Part shown: positions 10,175-19,495 of the stretch, piece by piece
How positions within the stretch are numbered: the first letter of the stretch is position 1
How the letters are laid out: every line of letters begins with the position of its first letter
Assembly (NCBI RefSeq): GCF_900215505.1
Contig: NZ_LT907844.1
Span: 1,646,501 to 1,710,500 of the forward strand
DNA from: Cohaesibacter sp. ES.047
Lineage (GTDB): Bacteria > Pseudomonadota > Alphaproteobacteria > Rhizobiales > Cohaesibacteraceae
Length of the DNA: 64,000 bases
Reading direction: 5' to 3'
Notes under the pieces: model-generated
Seen by the model: only the letters and a program-made list of their open reading frames with translations
What the model was told of the DNA's origin: nothing
Databases searched by the model: none
Translations under genes and position numbers: made by a program

Positions 10175-11650
10175 ATGAATAAATCTATTCTTATGGCAGC
10201 AACCCTGCTGCTTACTTCTTCTGCTGCCTTCGCAGCTGATTTCAAACAGGCTGACAATCAGTGGTTCAAAGACGGTCAGGCGACCGTCAAGATGCTGATG
10301 GGCGTTCAGCCAATCACCGAGAAAGCCAAGAACATCATTCTGCTGATTGCAGATGGCAATGGCATCGGCACCAACTATGCGACCCGTCTTTATCAGGGTC
10401 AGCAGATGGGCAAGCTGGGCAGTGAACATGTATTGCCGCAGGATGCTTTGCCGCATGTTGCAATTGTCAAAACCTACAATACCAACGCGCAGACCCCTGA
10501 TTCCGCTGGGACGGGCACCGCGTTCCACACCGGCGTGAAAACCAAAGCCGGTGTTCTTGGCGTTGACGAGACGCTGGCTCGTGGCGATTGCTCCGGTGTT
10601 GACGCTGCGACGGTGACCAATGCTGTTGAGTTCTTCTCCGGCATTGGCAAAGAGATCGGTGTGATCTCCACCGCACGCCTCACCCATGCGACCCCGGCAT
10701 CTGCCTACGCGCACTCTGCCGACCGCAACTGGGAAGCCGATTCCTACCTGCCGGAAGGCTGCGGCCAGAAAGACATCGCTGTTCAGCTAATCGATGCCAT
10801 GAAGTCCGGCTCTGTCGATCTGGCTCTGGGCGGCGGTCGTCGCAACTTCATCGCCAAAGACGCGAAAGATGAAGAAGGCAAGGGCGGCAAGCGTACAGAT
10901 GGCAAAAACCTCATCGAAGAAGCCAAGGCTGCTGGCATTCAGTATATCTGGGATGACAAAGGCTTTGCTTCTGCCGATTGGAGCAAGCCGGTTCTTGGCC
11001 TGTTCGAATCCTCCCACATGAAATATGAAGCCGACCGCACCGGTGAGCCTTCTCTGGCCGAAATGACTGCAGCCGGCATCAATGCTCTCAAAGACTCCGA
11101 GAATGGCTACTTCCTGACCATCGAAGCGGGCCGCGTCGACCATGCCAACCATGCTGGCAACGCTGCGCGTGTCGTCACCGACGGTGTTGCCTTCGCTGAT
11201 GCGATCGCAAAAGCGGTTGCAATGACCGACCCTGAGGAAACCCTCATCGTCGTCACCGCCGACCACGAACATGCCATTGCCTTCAACGGCTATTGCGGTC
11301 GCGGTTCCAACGTCCTTGGTCTTTGCTACGACATCGACGGGGCTGGCACCAAGCATTCCGACAAGCCGCTGACCGGCAAGGATGGCAAGCCATACACCGT
11401 GATGGGTTACCTCAATGGTCCCGGCTCGATCATCGGCGAAGATGGCACTGGGTCCCGCCCTGACGTTACGCAGGAAGAGGCAACCGACATCGACTATGTT
11501 CAGCAGTCCCTGATCCCGCTGTCTTCTGAATCCCACTCCGGTGAAGACGTTGCCGTTTATTCTCGTGGTCCTTGGTCTCACCTGTTCGACTCCACCATCG
11601 AACAGAATGTCATCTTCCACGTTATGATGCACGCTGCGACCGCAGAGTAG
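10175..11650 (+). CDS. phoA: Secreted alkaline phosphatase
   Basis: About 490 residues with a clear Sec signal peptide (MNKSILMAATLLLTSSAAFA). It hydrolyses phosphomonoesters in the periplasm, releasing phosphate. Family signatures are the metal-binding LIADGNGIG near the mature N-terminus, the nucleophile motif PDSAGTGTA, TIEAGRVDHANHAGN with metal ligands, and VTADHEHA. The GTG at 10172 is in frame, but ATG 10175 fits CGGGAG at 10161-10166. The gene is monocistronic in appearance and a possible Pho box lies upstream, consistent with phosphate-starvation control. Confidence 0.92.
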   Translation: MNKSILMAATLLLTSSAAFAADFKQADNQWFKDGQATVKMLMGVQPITEKAKNIILLIADGNGIGTNYATRLYQGQQMGKLGSEHVLPQDALPHVAIVKTYNTNAQTPDSAGTGTAFHTGVKTKAGVLGVDETLARGDCSGVDAATVTNAVEFFSGIGKEIGVISTARLTHATPASAYAHSADRNWEADSYLPEGCGQKDIAVQLIDAMKSGSVDLALGGGRRNFIAKDAKDEEGKGGKRTDGKNLIEEAKAAGIQYIWDDKGFASADWSKPVLGLFESSHMKYEADRTGEPSLAEMTAAGINALKDSENGYFLTIEAGRVDHANHAGNAARVVTDGVAFADAIAKAVAMTDPEETLIVVTADHEHAIAFNGYCGRGSNVLGLCYDIDGAGTKHSDKPLTGKDGKPYTVMGYLNGPGSIIGEDGTGSRPDVTQEEATDIDYVQQSLIPLSSESHSGEDVAVYSRGPWSHLFDSTIEQNVIFHVMMHAATAE

Positions 11651-11673
11651 TCTTCGCGATACTCAAACAGGGA

Positions 11674-11695
11674 AGAGGCGCAATGTTGCGCCTCT
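11674..11695. terminator. Perfect hairpin after phoA, before the metal-linked ABC operon
   Basis: AGAGGCGCAA and TTGCGCCTCT form a perfect 10-bp inverted repeat with only TG between. There is no strong T tract after it, so it may be a weak terminator for phoA or an operator for the operon starting at 11723. Confidence 0.45.
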
Positions 11696-11722
11696 CCATC
11701 CATCTGCAGACAGGTTTGTTTC

Positions 11723-12172
11723 ATGTTGGACCGACGCACCCTTCTCAAAGGCACTGCCTTCGCCGCGGCTTCGAGCATTCCGGGATTGACGATCTTATCG
11801 TCTGCTCTGGCGGCACCTCCTCAGATCAAGTTGCGTGACCTCTACAACAAGGACATGTCCTTCTCCGATTTTGCCAAGGAGCACGACGGCAAGATCATTC
11901 TTGTGAACGGCTTCATGGCTCCACCACTGAAGGCGGAATCGAAATTCTTCGTGCTGACCAAAATGCCGATGGCGGTGTGTCCCTTTTGTGAACCGGAGAC
12001 TGATTGGCCCGATGACATTCTGGCTGTCTATGCGCGCCGAACCGTCGATGTGATCCCGTTCAATCGTAAGATCATCACGCAGGGGCGTTTGCAACTGGGC
12101 GGTTACTCGGATCCGGAAACCGGATTTTACAGCATGGTTCGGCTAGAAGACGCCAAATACGAGCGGGTCTAG
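11723..12172 (+). CDS. Tat-exported small protein with CPFC motif (DUF3299-like)
   Basis: 149 residues. The N-terminus MLDRRTLLKG followed by a hydrophobic stretch to ALA is a twin-arginine signal, implying export of a folded or cofactor-loaded protein. The mature part contains KIILVNGFMAPPL and a CPFC pair (Cys86 and Cys89) suited to metal binding or a redox disulfide. The layout resembles DUF3299 proteins, a recollection that needs a profile search. It is the first gene of a group with an ABC ATPase 3 nt downstream, an FtsX-like permease and a His-rich secreted protein, suggesting a role in handling a metal in the periplasm. Confidence 0.65.
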   Translation: MLDRRTLLKGTAFAAASSIPGLTILSSALAAPPQIKLRDLYNKDMSFSDFAKEHDGKIILVNGFMAPPLKAESKFFVLTKMPMAVCPFCEPETDWPDDILAVYARRTVDVIPFNRKIITQGRLQLGGYSDPETGFYSMVRLEDAKYERV

Positions 12173-12175
12173 ACC

Positions 12176-12862
12176 ATGGGTTCACTTCCCCTCAAAGTCC
12201 GTGATCTTGTCGTTGGTGGTGATGGCGGCCGAACGCTGTTGTCCATTGATGCGCTTGATGTGAAGCCCGGCGAGACCCTTGGCATTCGCGGACCCTCCGG
12301 GGCTGGCAAGTCGACCCTGCTGTTCGCGCTTGCGGGGCTTGCCAGGATCAAATCCGGTCAGGTGCTGTGGGGGGAGAGCGATCTTGCCACCATGCGTGAA
12401 GAGGCGCGGGCGCGCTTTCGCCGGCAGAGCCTTGGCATGATCTTTCAGGATTTTCTTTTGTTCGAAGAGCTGGATGCGCTGGCCAACGCAACGATTGCCG
12501 TGGGGTATCTTGATGTTGCCCGGCATGCCGATCTTTATCAAACCGCGAGCGCAACGCTGGAGCGGCTCAAAATCTCCCAAACTGAAAGTCGGACCATTGC
12601 GAGTTTCTCGGGCGGTGAACGGCAAAGGGTCGCCATCGCGCGTGCTCTGGCCCATGAGCCGGCGGTCATTCTGGCCGATGAACCCACCGCCAGCCTTGAT
12701 CGGTCTGCCGCTGATCGGCTGATCGAAGATCTCGTTGCTCTGGTGCGTGAGGAGAATAAAACGCTCATTGTCGTCAGCCATGACCTGCATCTGCACGAGC
12801 GGATGGATCGGGTCGTCGAGATTGTTGATGGCACGATGGTTGGTGAGGTGAGCCATGGATGA
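12176..12862 (+). CDS. ABC transporter ATP-binding protein of the LolD/MacB type
   Basis: 228 residues, the standard length for this subfamily. It has Walker A GPSGAGKST near residue 40, a Q-loop in MIFQDFLLFEEL, the signature FSGGERQR, and Walker B VILADEPTAS with the following catalytic Glu and H-loop VVSHD. It starts 3 nt after the Tat protein gene and overlaps the permease gene by 8 nt, so the two ABC genes are translationally coupled. LolD/MacB-type ATPases drive mechanotransmission rather than simple import. The substrate is inferred from neighbours to be a metal or a metallated protein. Confidence 0.9.
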   Translation: MGSLPLKVRDLVVGGDGGRTLLSIDALDVKPGETLGIRGPSGAGKSTLLFALAGLARIKSGQVLWGESDLATMREEARARFRRQSLGMIFQDFLLFEELDALANATIAVGYLDVARHADLYQTASATLERLKISQTESRTIASFSGGERQRVAIARALAHEPAVILADEPTASLDRSAADRLIEDLVALVREENKTLIVVSHDLHLHERMDRVVEIVDGTMVGEVSHG

Positions 12863-14186
12863 TCTCTTCTATTGGCTCTCGGGCTATTGGGACATGCTGC
12901 CAAATGGCATGCAGGATGCTCTGTTGCTGCTGGTCTATCTTCTGCCGACCCTGCTGATCGGCTTTGTTGTGGTCCGCGGGATGCGTCCGCTGCCGCTCGT
13001 CAGGGCGATGTTGTGGCAGTTCCGCTGGTCCAATCTGGTGTTCGTGCTGTTGATTGCGATCTCGGTGGCGCTAGGCGTGGGCCTGATCGCGCAGGAGCGG
13101 GGTCTCAGGCGCGGCACGGCCAAGGCTGCTGACAAGTTCGAGCTGATCGTCGCAGCGCCGGGCAGCGAAGTCACCAATGTCATGGCGACGGTCTATTTGC
13201 AGGCGAGCGACATGCCGCTGCTCGATGGCACCATCTACAACGCGGTTGCCAATCACGAACAGGTGGACTTTGCCGCCCCCATCGCCTTTGGAGACAGCTA
13301 TCATGGTGCGCCGGTTGTCGGCACGACGGCAGACTTTCTCGATCATTTGAGTGGTTCGCTCGCCGAGGGCAAGGCGTTTGAAGGCTATTTCGATGCTGTT
13401 GCCGGGGCGGATGTGCCGCTTGCCATTGGTGATGCCTTCACGCCCGCCCACGGGGTGGGAGACGGCGCGGAAGAAGGCGCCCACGAGGGAACCCATTTCA
13501 CGGTGACGGGCCGGATGCAAAAGACTGGCAGTCCATGGGACAAGGCGATCCTCGTGCCCGTCGAGGCGGTCTGGGTGGTGCATGGACTTGGCACCGGACA
13601 CAGGGACGAAGAGGGCGAGAAAATCGGCCCGCCGTTCGATGCGACGCTCTTCCCCGGTACACCGTCCATTCTGGTTCATGCCAAGCAACTGTGGGCCAAC
13701 TATGCGCTGAAGTCCGAATTCACGACAGAGAAAAGCATGGCACTGTTTCCCGGCGCGGTGCTGTCCGAATTGCACGCTTTATTGGGAGATGTGCGTGAGG
13801 TGATGTCGGTCATGGCTGTGATCACGCAGATCCTCGTTGCGGCGGGCGTGCTGACCGGGCTTGTCATCCTGACCAAGCTTTTCTCGCGCCGGTTGGCATT
13901 GCTCCGGGCGATTGGCGCGCCGAGGCGGTTTCTGTTTGCGATTGTCTGGAGTTTTGCTGCCAGCCTGATCGGGTTTGGTGCCTTGCTCGGTGTTGTGCTC
14001 GGGTTTGCCGCGACACAGGTCATTTCGCGCATTGTCAGCGAGCGCACGGATATTCTGGTTGAGGCAAGTCTTGAGTGGCCGGAATTCCATCTGGTTGCGC
14101 TTTTCGTCAGCCTGACCATCGTGATGGCTATGATCCCGGCTTTTCTGGCGCTTCGGCGTCCTGTTGTCGCGGATTTGCGCGGCTGA
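12855..14186 (+). CDS. FtsX-like ABC permease
   Basis: 443 residues. Two N-terminal hydrophobic segments (ALLLLVYLLPTLLIGFVVV and LVFVLLIAISVALGVGLIA) precede a long extracytoplasmic domain of about 220 residues, then three C-terminal membrane segments with the FtsX-type cores MAVITQILVAAGVLTGLVIL and LIGFGALLGVVLGFAA. The external domain has several His and acidic residues, for example in the segment around GAHEGTH. It pairs with the upstream ATPase, which it overlaps by 8 nt. Together they look like a MacB/LolCDE-type machine. Confidence 0.85.
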   Translation: MDDLFYWLSGYWDMLPNGMQDALLLLVYLLPTLLIGFVVVRGMRPLPLVRAMLWQFRWSNLVFVLLIAISVALGVGLIAQERGLRRGTAKAADKFELIVAAPGSEVTNVMATVYLQASDMPLLDGTIYNAVANHEQVDFAAPIAFGDSYHGAPVVGTTADFLDHLSGSLAEGKAFEGYFDAVAGADVPLAIGDAFTPAHGVGDGAEEGAHEGTHFTVTGRMQKTGSPWDKAILVPVEAVWVVHGLGTGHRDEEGEKIGPPFDATLFPGTPSILVHAKQLWANYALKSEFTTEKSMALFPGAVLSELHALLGDVREVMSVMAVITQILVAAGVLTGLVILTKLFSRRLALLRAIGAPRRFLFAIVWSFAASLIGFGALLGVVLGFAATQVISRIVSERTDILVEASLEWPEFHLVALFVSLTIVMAMIPAFLALRRPVVADLRG

Positions 14187-14226
14187 ATTGGTGACGTTAC
14201 CTTTTGTGACCCTGAGAGGAACTATC

Positions 14227-14778
14227 ATGATCAAGCAATCTGTTTTGGCTTTGGCGTTCGCTGCTTCCGTTTCGTTTGCAGGCGGAGCAGCACGCGCGTC
14301 TGGCGACCACGAGGACCATGCGCACGAAGAACATGGGCACGAAGAGAACGGGCACGATGAGGCTCATCATGTGGCTGAACTGGATGGCCTCAGGTCGGTC
14401 CATGCATGGACACGCGCTGCCCACAAAGGGGAGGACGCGCTTGTGTTTGTCGAACTCCAGAACCGGTCCGACACGCCTGCAGTCCTCAAGGGGGGCGAGT
14501 TTGATCATGCCGCTTCCGTGGAGTTGGTTGGCTTCACGCTCAAGGACGGCACGGATGTCTATGTGAGCATCCCCGAGATGCCTTTGAAACCGGGGCAGGA
14601 ACTGCATCTGGAACCCAAGGCCTTGGCGCTTCGTCTGAATGGCATCGAAGACGACTTTCACAAAGGCGAGACCGTCGAGATGCATCTGGTCTTTGGTCGC
14701 GGTGAGATGGAAGTTGATGTGTTGATCGAGGCCGAGAATGCTAAACAACACAGTCACGCGGGCCATATGCACGAATAG
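14227..14778 (+). CDS. His-rich secreted protein with a PCuAC-like copper-chaperone fold
   Basis: 183 residues from ATG 14227, which has GAGAGGA upstream. A Sec signal peptide ends near AARAS. It is followed by an His/Glu-rich segment (HEDHAHEEHGHEENGHDEAHH in outline) and the protein ends HSHAGHMHE. The core VHAWTRAA, the LVFVELQNRSDTP strand, IPEMPLKPGQELHLEP and the closing GETVEMHLVF strand follow the layout of PCuAC (DUF461) periplasmic copper chaperones. The position that normally reads HVMLMGL is ALALRLNGI, so the usual His/Met copper ligands are missing from the core. Binding probably depends on the His-rich tails, which would suit zinc as well as copper. Last gene of the ABC operon. 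Confidence 0.7.
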   Translation: MIKQSVLALAFAASVSFAGGAARASGDHEDHAHEEHGHEENGHDEAHHVAELDGLRSVHAWTRAAHKGEDALVFVELQNRSDTPAVLKGGEFDHAASVELVGFTLKDGTDVYVSIPEMPLKPGQELHLEPKALALRLNGIEDDFHKGETVEMHLVFGRGEMEVDVLIEAENAKQHSHAGHMHE

Positions 14779-14901
14779 GCCTTCTGCCACGAAAGCCAGA
14801 AAAGCAGGGGGATTTGCCAAAAAAGTGCAGCTCCCTCCTGTCATTGCGACACCATTGTTTTATAAAGGTTGCAACAGACTAGGAAAACGAAGGTGAGTGC
14901 G

Positions 14902-15681
14902 ATGGCCATTGTCGATCTGAATTCGGACCTCGGGGAAAGCCACGGGGCCTATACAATTGGCGATGATCCCGCGATGTTGAAGATCGTCAGCTCCGCGAAT
15001 ATTGCCTGTGGCTTTCATGGCGGCGACGCGCTGGTCATGCACGAGACCATTCGGCTGGCGGCTGAAAATGGTGTTGGCATCGGGGCGCATCCCGGCTTTC
15101 AGGACCTCTGGGGCTTTGGCCGCCGACCCATCCTTGGCGAGCGGCCCGAAGACATCGAAAAGCAGCAGATCTATCAGATCGGTGCGATTGAGGCGATGGC
15201 GGCGTCCCTTGGTCAGAAGGTCGGCCACTACAAGGTCCATGGCGCGCTCAACAACATGGCCTGCGTCGACGACGACCTCGCTATGGCGACCGCACGGGCC
15301 GTTGCTGCGGTCAACAAGGATCTTATCTATCTCGTCATGCCGGGCAGCGCCATGGAGCGGGCCGGCGAAAAACTGGGGCTGAACGTTGCTCGAGAGATCT
15401 TTGCGGATCGTGCCTATGAAGACGATGGCATGCTGGTTTCGCGCAAGAAGGCCGGGGCGATGATCGGAGACGCCGAGGAGGCGGCTCGCCGCATGGTGGA
15501 TTTCGTCCAGAATGGCGTGGTTGAAAGCCTCAGCGGTAAGCGCATTGCCGTCAAGATCGACTCCATCTGTGTGCATGGAGACAGTCCGCACGCGGTGGCA
15601 ATGGCCAAGAAGGTGCGCGCGGCGCTCATCGAGGCGGGCGTGACCATTGCGCCAATGGCCAAGACGCTGGGTGCGCTCTGA
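14902..15681 (+). CDS. pxpA: 5-oxoprolinase subunit A (LamB/YcsF family)
   Basis: 259 residues from ATG 14902, chosen because AAGGTGAG lies just upstream; the open frame begins earlier. The N-terminus MAIVDLNSDLGES and the motifs ANIACGFHGGD and GAHPGFQD are the hallmarks of the family. With PxpB and PxpC it forms the bacterial ATP-dependent 5-oxoprolinase that opens pyroglutamate to glutamate. The stop overlaps the pxpB start by one base (TGATGG). Confidence 0.93.
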   Translation: MAIVDLNSDLGESHGAYTIGDDPAMLKIVSSANIACGFHGGDALVMHETIRLAAENGVGIGAHPGFQDLWGFGRRPILGERPEDIEKQQIYQIGAIEAMAASLGQKVGHYKVHGALNNMACVDDDLAMATARAVAAVNKDLIYLVMPGSAMERAGEKLGLNVAREIFADRAYEDDGMLVSRKKAGAMIGDAEEAARRMVDFVQNGVVESLSGKRIAVKIDSICVHGDSPHAVAMAKKVRAALIEAGVTIAPMAKTLGAL

Positions 15682-16400
15682 TGGCGGTGTCCTACCTTCC
15701 TTGCGGTGACTGCGGTTTGACCGTCGAATTCGGCCAAGGGATTGATCGCAAATTGAGCCAGCAGATCATGGCGCTTCGGGCTGCGGTAGAAGACGCGGGC
15801 CTTGCCGGTGTGATCGAGACGGTGCCGACCTATCGCTCGCTGCTCATTCATTACGATCCGCTTGCGACCAGTCAGGCGGATCTGATCGCCGCTGTCGATC
15901 CCCTGATTGCGGGCATTGATGACACGAGCAAGGCAGCTGCGCGACGTTGGGAATTGCCCATTTGCTTTGATGACGAGTTTTCGCCCGATCTTGGCAATGT
16001 CGCCGAGTTTGGCAAGATGTCACCGGATGCGGTGATGGATGTCATCACTTCGGTCGAGCATTTCATCTATATGCTCGGGTTCGCGCCGGGGCTTCCCTAT
16101 ATGGGAGATCTGCCCGAAGCGCTCGCCATTCCGCGCAAAAAGACGCCTATCAAGCATGTCCCGAAGGGGTCGGTGCTGGTTGCGACGGGGCTGACGCTCA
16201 TTTACCCGGCGGTCAACCCGACCGGTTGGCATATCATCGGGCGTTGTCCGGTGCCGATCTTTGATGTCGAGCGCGAGGATCCTGTTTTGCTGACGGCGGG
16301 GGATCGGGTGTCTTTCAACAAGGTCTCTCGTGCTGAGTATGACGAAATCGAAGCCAAGGTCGCTGCAGGAAGCTATGAGATCGAAGGGAGGACGGTGTGA
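15681..16400 (+). CDS. pxpB: 5-oxoprolinase subunit B (KipI family)
   Basis: 239 residues. The N-terminal half contains VSYLPCGDCGLTVEFG and the C-terminal half the well-conserved YMLGFAPGLPYMGDLPE and NPTGWHIIGRCP stretches typical of KipI/PxpB. It partners PxpC, forming the ATP-dependent part of 5-oxoprolinase. It overlaps pxpA at its start and pxpC at its stop (TGATG), indicating translational coupling. Confidence 0.93.
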   Translation: MAVSYLPCGDCGLTVEFGQGIDRKLSQQIMALRAAVEDAGLAGVIETVPTYRSLLIHYDPLATSQADLIAAVDPLIAGIDDTSKAAARRWELPICFDDEFSPDLGNVAEFGKMSPDAVMDVITSVEHFIYMLGFAPGLPYMGDLPEALAIPRKKTPIKHVPKGSVLVATGLTLIYPAVNPTGWHIIGRCPVPIFDVEREDPVLLTAGDRVSFNKVSRAEYDEIEAKVAAGSYEIEGRTV

Positions 16401-17425
16401 TGGGTGCCAGTCTCGCAGTTGTGTCTCCCGGCATGATGACCACCGTTCAGGATCTGGGGCGCTTCGGCCATCAGGCGCAAGGGGTGCCGGTGTCCGGTGC
16501 GCTCGATCCCGGTCATTTGCGCCTTGCCAATGCGCTTGTCGGCAATGACGAAGGGCAGGGAGCGCTTGAGATCCGCATTATGGGGCCGAGCTTCAAGGTG
16601 ATGGCGAAGAGCGTCCGGGTTGCCCTTGCGGGCACAGACGCGGTGATTGAGGTCACCAGCGGCAAGAAAAGGGATATACCCGCAGGTACCTCGGCGACCC
16701 TTGTTGAAGGCGAAGAATTTCGCGTCGCCGTGATCAAGGACAGCGCGGTCTGTTATCTAGCGGTCGCGGGCGGGTTTGGCTTGCCGAAGATCTATGGCAG
16801 CCAGTCGACCTATCTCTCTGGCGGCTTTGGTGGCTTGGCGGGGCGGGCGCTGCAAGCAAAGGACAATTTGCCGCTCGCATTGGCTGAAGCCCCCGATGAG
16901 CCAGAGCGCAGATGCACGGTTCCGCTTGATTATCCCACCGGTCCCGTGCGTGTTGTTCTGGGGCCGCAGGATGATTATTTCTCAAAAGCTGCCATCGAGA
17001 CTTTCCTCTCGCAGGATTATGCCATTTCGGCGGATGCCAACCGCATGGGCTTGAGGCTCGAGGGCGAGGCGATTGGTCATGAGAAGGGGGCGGACATCAG
17101 CTCGGACGGCATTGTCACCGGTGCCATTCAGGTGCCCGGCAATGGTCTTCCCATCATCCTTCTTGCCGATCATCAGACCACCGGCGGCTATCCCAAGATC
17201 GCCTGTGTCGCCAGTGCCGACATCCCGCGCCTTGGTCGGATGAAGCCGGGCGCGAAGATGCGCTTTGAGGCTGCTTCTGCTGCGGAAGCCGAAGAGGCCA
17301 GACGCGGCTTTGAGGCCATGATCAGAAACGCAATTGCGTCGATTGCGACAATCGCGGATGAAGCGGCGATGCTCGAGCTGCGGCTTGTCGAGGTCAATCT
17401 GATCAGCGGTGTTGTTGTGGCGTGA
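16400..17425 (+). CDS. pxpC: 5-oxoprolinase subunit C (KipA / biotin-dependent carboxyltransferase-like)
   Basis: 341 residues. It opens with VVSPGMMTTVQDLGRFGHQ and continues with GVPVSGALDPGHLRLAN, both diagnostic for the KipA/PxpC family, and ends with the expected ADHQTTGGYPKIACV. ATG 16400 shares a base with the pxpB stop; an adjacent GTG at 16397 is in frame but less likely. It completes a compact pxpABC operon for recycling 5-oxoproline arising from peptide or glutathione turnover. Confidence 0.93.
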   Translation: MGASLAVVSPGMMTTVQDLGRFGHQAQGVPVSGALDPGHLRLANALVGNDEGQGALEIRIMGPSFKVMAKSVRVALAGTDAVIEVTSGKKRDIPAGTSATLVEGEEFRVAVIKDSAVCYLAVAGGFGLPKIYGSQSTYLSGGFGGLAGRALQAKDNLPLALAEAPDEPERRCTVPLDYPTGPVRVVLGPQDDYFSKAAIETFLSQDYAISADANRMGLRLEGEAIGHEKGADISSDGIVTGAIQVPGNGLPIILLADHQTTGGYPKIACVASADIPRLGRMKPGAKMRFEAASAAEAEEARRGFEAMIRNAIASIATIADEAAMLELRLVEVNLISGVVVA

Positions 17426-17551
17426 GCCTTCGAGCCGATGGTGTCGCCCTAACGGCGAAATCAGGCTTCCACAGCGCTGCAATGGACTAGAGATTTTGCG
17501 CGACAATGCTGTTACAGATAGCCCAATTGTCCCGCCGACGGAGGCTTTTCC

Positions 17552-18607
17552 TTGACCCAAACAGATTTTGTCATTCGCAGGCCCGATGACTGGCACCTGC
17601 ATTTGCGCGACGGTGCGATGCTCAAAGCGGTGCTGCCTCATACCAGCGCTGATTTTGGCCGCGCCATCATCATGCCCAATCTGGTGCCGCCAGTGGTCAC
17701 GACCAGTGATGCCGCCGCCTATCGCGAGCGCATTCTGGCTGCTCTGCCCAGCGGACACAGTTTTGAGCCTCTGATGACGCTCTATCTGACCGAGGGCTCC
17801 GATCCGGCGGACGTGGAAGCGGGTGTGAAATCCGGCCTGATCAAAGCGTTGAAGCTCTATCCCGCAGGCGCGACCACCAACTCGGACAGTGGCGTACGTA
17901 AAATCGAAGCGGTCTATCCGGTGCTGGAGAAGATGAGCGAAATTGGCGTGCCGCTCTGTGTGCATGGTGAAGTGACCGATCCGGACATTGACATCTATGA
18001 TCGCGAGGCGGTGTTCATTGATCGGGTGCTCGATCCGATCCGGCAGCGCTTTCCGGCCTTGCGGATCGTCATGGAGCATATCACCACCAAGGATGGCGTT
18101 GATTATGTCATGGGGGCGGGACCGGCCACCGGGGCGACTATCACCACCCATCATCTCATTATCAATCGCAACGCTTATCTGGTTGGGGGCATCAAGCCGC
18201 ATTACTATTGCCTGCCAGTAGCCAAGCGTGAGGAGCACCGGTTGGCGCTGCGCAAGGCGGCAACGTCCGGCAATCCCAAATTCTTCCTTGGCACAGATTC
18301 CGCGCCCCATCCCGACAAGGCCAAGGAGACGGCCTGTGGCTGCGCGGGGATCTATACCTCCATCAACACGGTGAGTTGTCTTGCCCACGTGTTTGAAGAT
18401 GAGGGCGCGCTTGAGCATCTGGAAGCCTTTGCCTCTTTGAATGGTCCGGCCTTCTACGGGCTGTCGCCAAATGAAGAGACGATCCGCCTGTTAAAAGGCG
18501 ATGCGCCGATTGACATAATCAAGAAATTCCCCGCAGGAGACGACGAGGTCACTGTTTTTGACCCCGGCTTCCCGCTTTTGTGGCGGCATGAAGCCGTCTC
18601 CGCCTGA
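17552..18607 (+). CDS. pyrC: Dihydroorotase, class II
   Basis: 351 residues, typical of PyrC. It cyclises carbamoyl-aspartate to dihydroorotate in pyrimidine synthesis. Zinc ligands lie in DWHLHLRDG (His15 and His17), the carboxylated lysine in [13 protein letters not shown] (Lys101), and further ligands in VHGE, MEHITT and the catalytic GTDSAPH. It starts at TTG 17552 (stored as Met), supported by GGAGG at 17540-17544 with 7-nt spacing. pyrE follows after 29 nt, so the two form a pyrimidine unit. Confidence 0.95.
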   Translation: MTQTDFVIRRPDDWHLHLRDGAMLKAVLPHTSADFGRAIIMPNLVPPVVTTSDAAAYRERILAALPSGHSFEPLMTLYLTEGSDPADVEAGVKSGLIKALKLYPAGATTNSDSGVRKIEAVYPVLEKMSEIGVPLCVHGEVTDPDIDIYDREAVFIDRVLDPIRQRFPALRIVMEHITTKDGVDYVMGAGPATGATITTHHLIINRNAYLVGGIKPHYYCLPVAKREEHRLALRKAATSGNPKFFLGTDSAPHPDKAKETACGCAGIYTSINTVSCLAHVFEDEGALEHLEAFASLNGPAFYGLSPNEETIRLLKGDAPIDIIKKFPAGDDEVTVFDPGFPLLWRHEAVSA

Positions 18608-18636
18608 CCGCCGATAGTTTTCAAGAGGACAACACA

Positions 18637-19338
18637 ATGATCCCTTCTTCCTTCCCCGATCGTGCCCTGATGGCTGAGTTGACAGCCAAGATGCTGATCG
18701 AAATCGAGGCTGTTCATTTCCGCACCGATGAGCCCTACAAACTGACGTCCGGTCTCGCCAGCCCGGTTTATATCGACTGCCGCAAGTTGATTTCCTATCC
18801 GCGCATTCGCAACAGCCTGATGGATTTCTGCGCCTGCACCATCCAGCGCGATATCGGTTTTGAAGCCATTGATACGGTGGTTGGTGGCGAGACCGCTGGC
18901 ATTCCCTTCGCGGCCTGGATTGCCGACAAGCTGGCGTTGCCGATGAACTATGTGCGCAAGAAGCCCAAGGGCTTTGGTCGCGATGCCCAGATCGAGGGTG
19001 CGCCAATCGATGGCAAGCGGGCCTTGCTGGTCGAGGATTTGACCACCGACGGCGGCAGTAAGATCCGTTTTGTCGAAGCCATGCGCAAAGCGGGTGCCGA
19101 GGTGAACCACACCATCGTGCTGTTCTATTACGACATCTTCCCCGAGGCGCTTGATAACCTCAAGTCAATTGACCTCAACCTGCATTATCTGGCGACATGG
19201 CGCGATGTGCTCGAGGTGTCCAAGGCCAACAATTACTTCGATGTGAAAACGCTTGATGGTGTTGAAGCCTTCCTCAATGACCCGCTGGTTTGGTCTGGCG
19301 AGAATGGCGGCGTTACCGAGATCACGCCCGTTTCGTAA
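18637..19338 (+). CDS. pyrE: Orotate phosphoribosyltransferase
   Basis: 233 residues. It makes orotidine monophosphate from orotate and PRPP. The PRPP loop [13 protein letters not shown] places the acidic pair at Glu133-Asp134, and the dimer-lysine region [12 protein letters not shown] is present. The start is preceded by CAAGAGGAC. It lies directly behind pyrC and is followed by a strong terminator at 19399-19431, which separates it from the ParA/CHAD operon. Confidence 0.94.
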   Translation: MIPSSFPDRALMAELTAKMLIEIEAVHFRTDEPYKLTSGLASPVYIDCRKLISYPRIRNSLMDFCACTIQRDIGFEAIDTVVGGETAGIPFAAWIADKLALPMNYVRKKPKGFGRDAQIEGAPIDGKRALLVEDLTTDGGSKIRFVEAMRKAGAEVNHTIVLFYYDIFPEALDNLKSIDLNLHYLATWRDVLEVSKANNYFDVKTLDGVEAFLNDPLVWSGENGGVTEITPVS

Positions 19339-19398
19339 TAGGCTGTTATGAGCGCGAAAACTTTGCGCCGTGCCTGAGCAATGCGCTTACAGGATTGG

Positions 19399-19431
19399 AA
19401 AGGTGGAGAGGCTGGCCTCTTCACCTTTTTT
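19399..19431 (+). terminator. Rho-independent terminator of pyrCE
   Basis: AAAGGTG-G-AGAGGC pairs with GCCTCT-T-CACCTTT across a TG loop, giving a 14-bp stem with one G-U pair, and the stem runs into TTTTTT (19426-19431). It insulates the following operon from pyrE transcription. Confidence 0.92.
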
Positions 19432-19495
19432 GTCGGTATTTCGCATGAGCAAGCCGGTATGGGCTGAATATTGATCATGGCTTTCCACAATGCTC

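Noticed and set aside
16982-18418. Long minus-strand frame (478 residues) opposite pxpC and pyrC
   Set aside because: It runs antisense to two confidently identified genes and has no family motif; long antisense frames are expected in GC-rich coding DNA.
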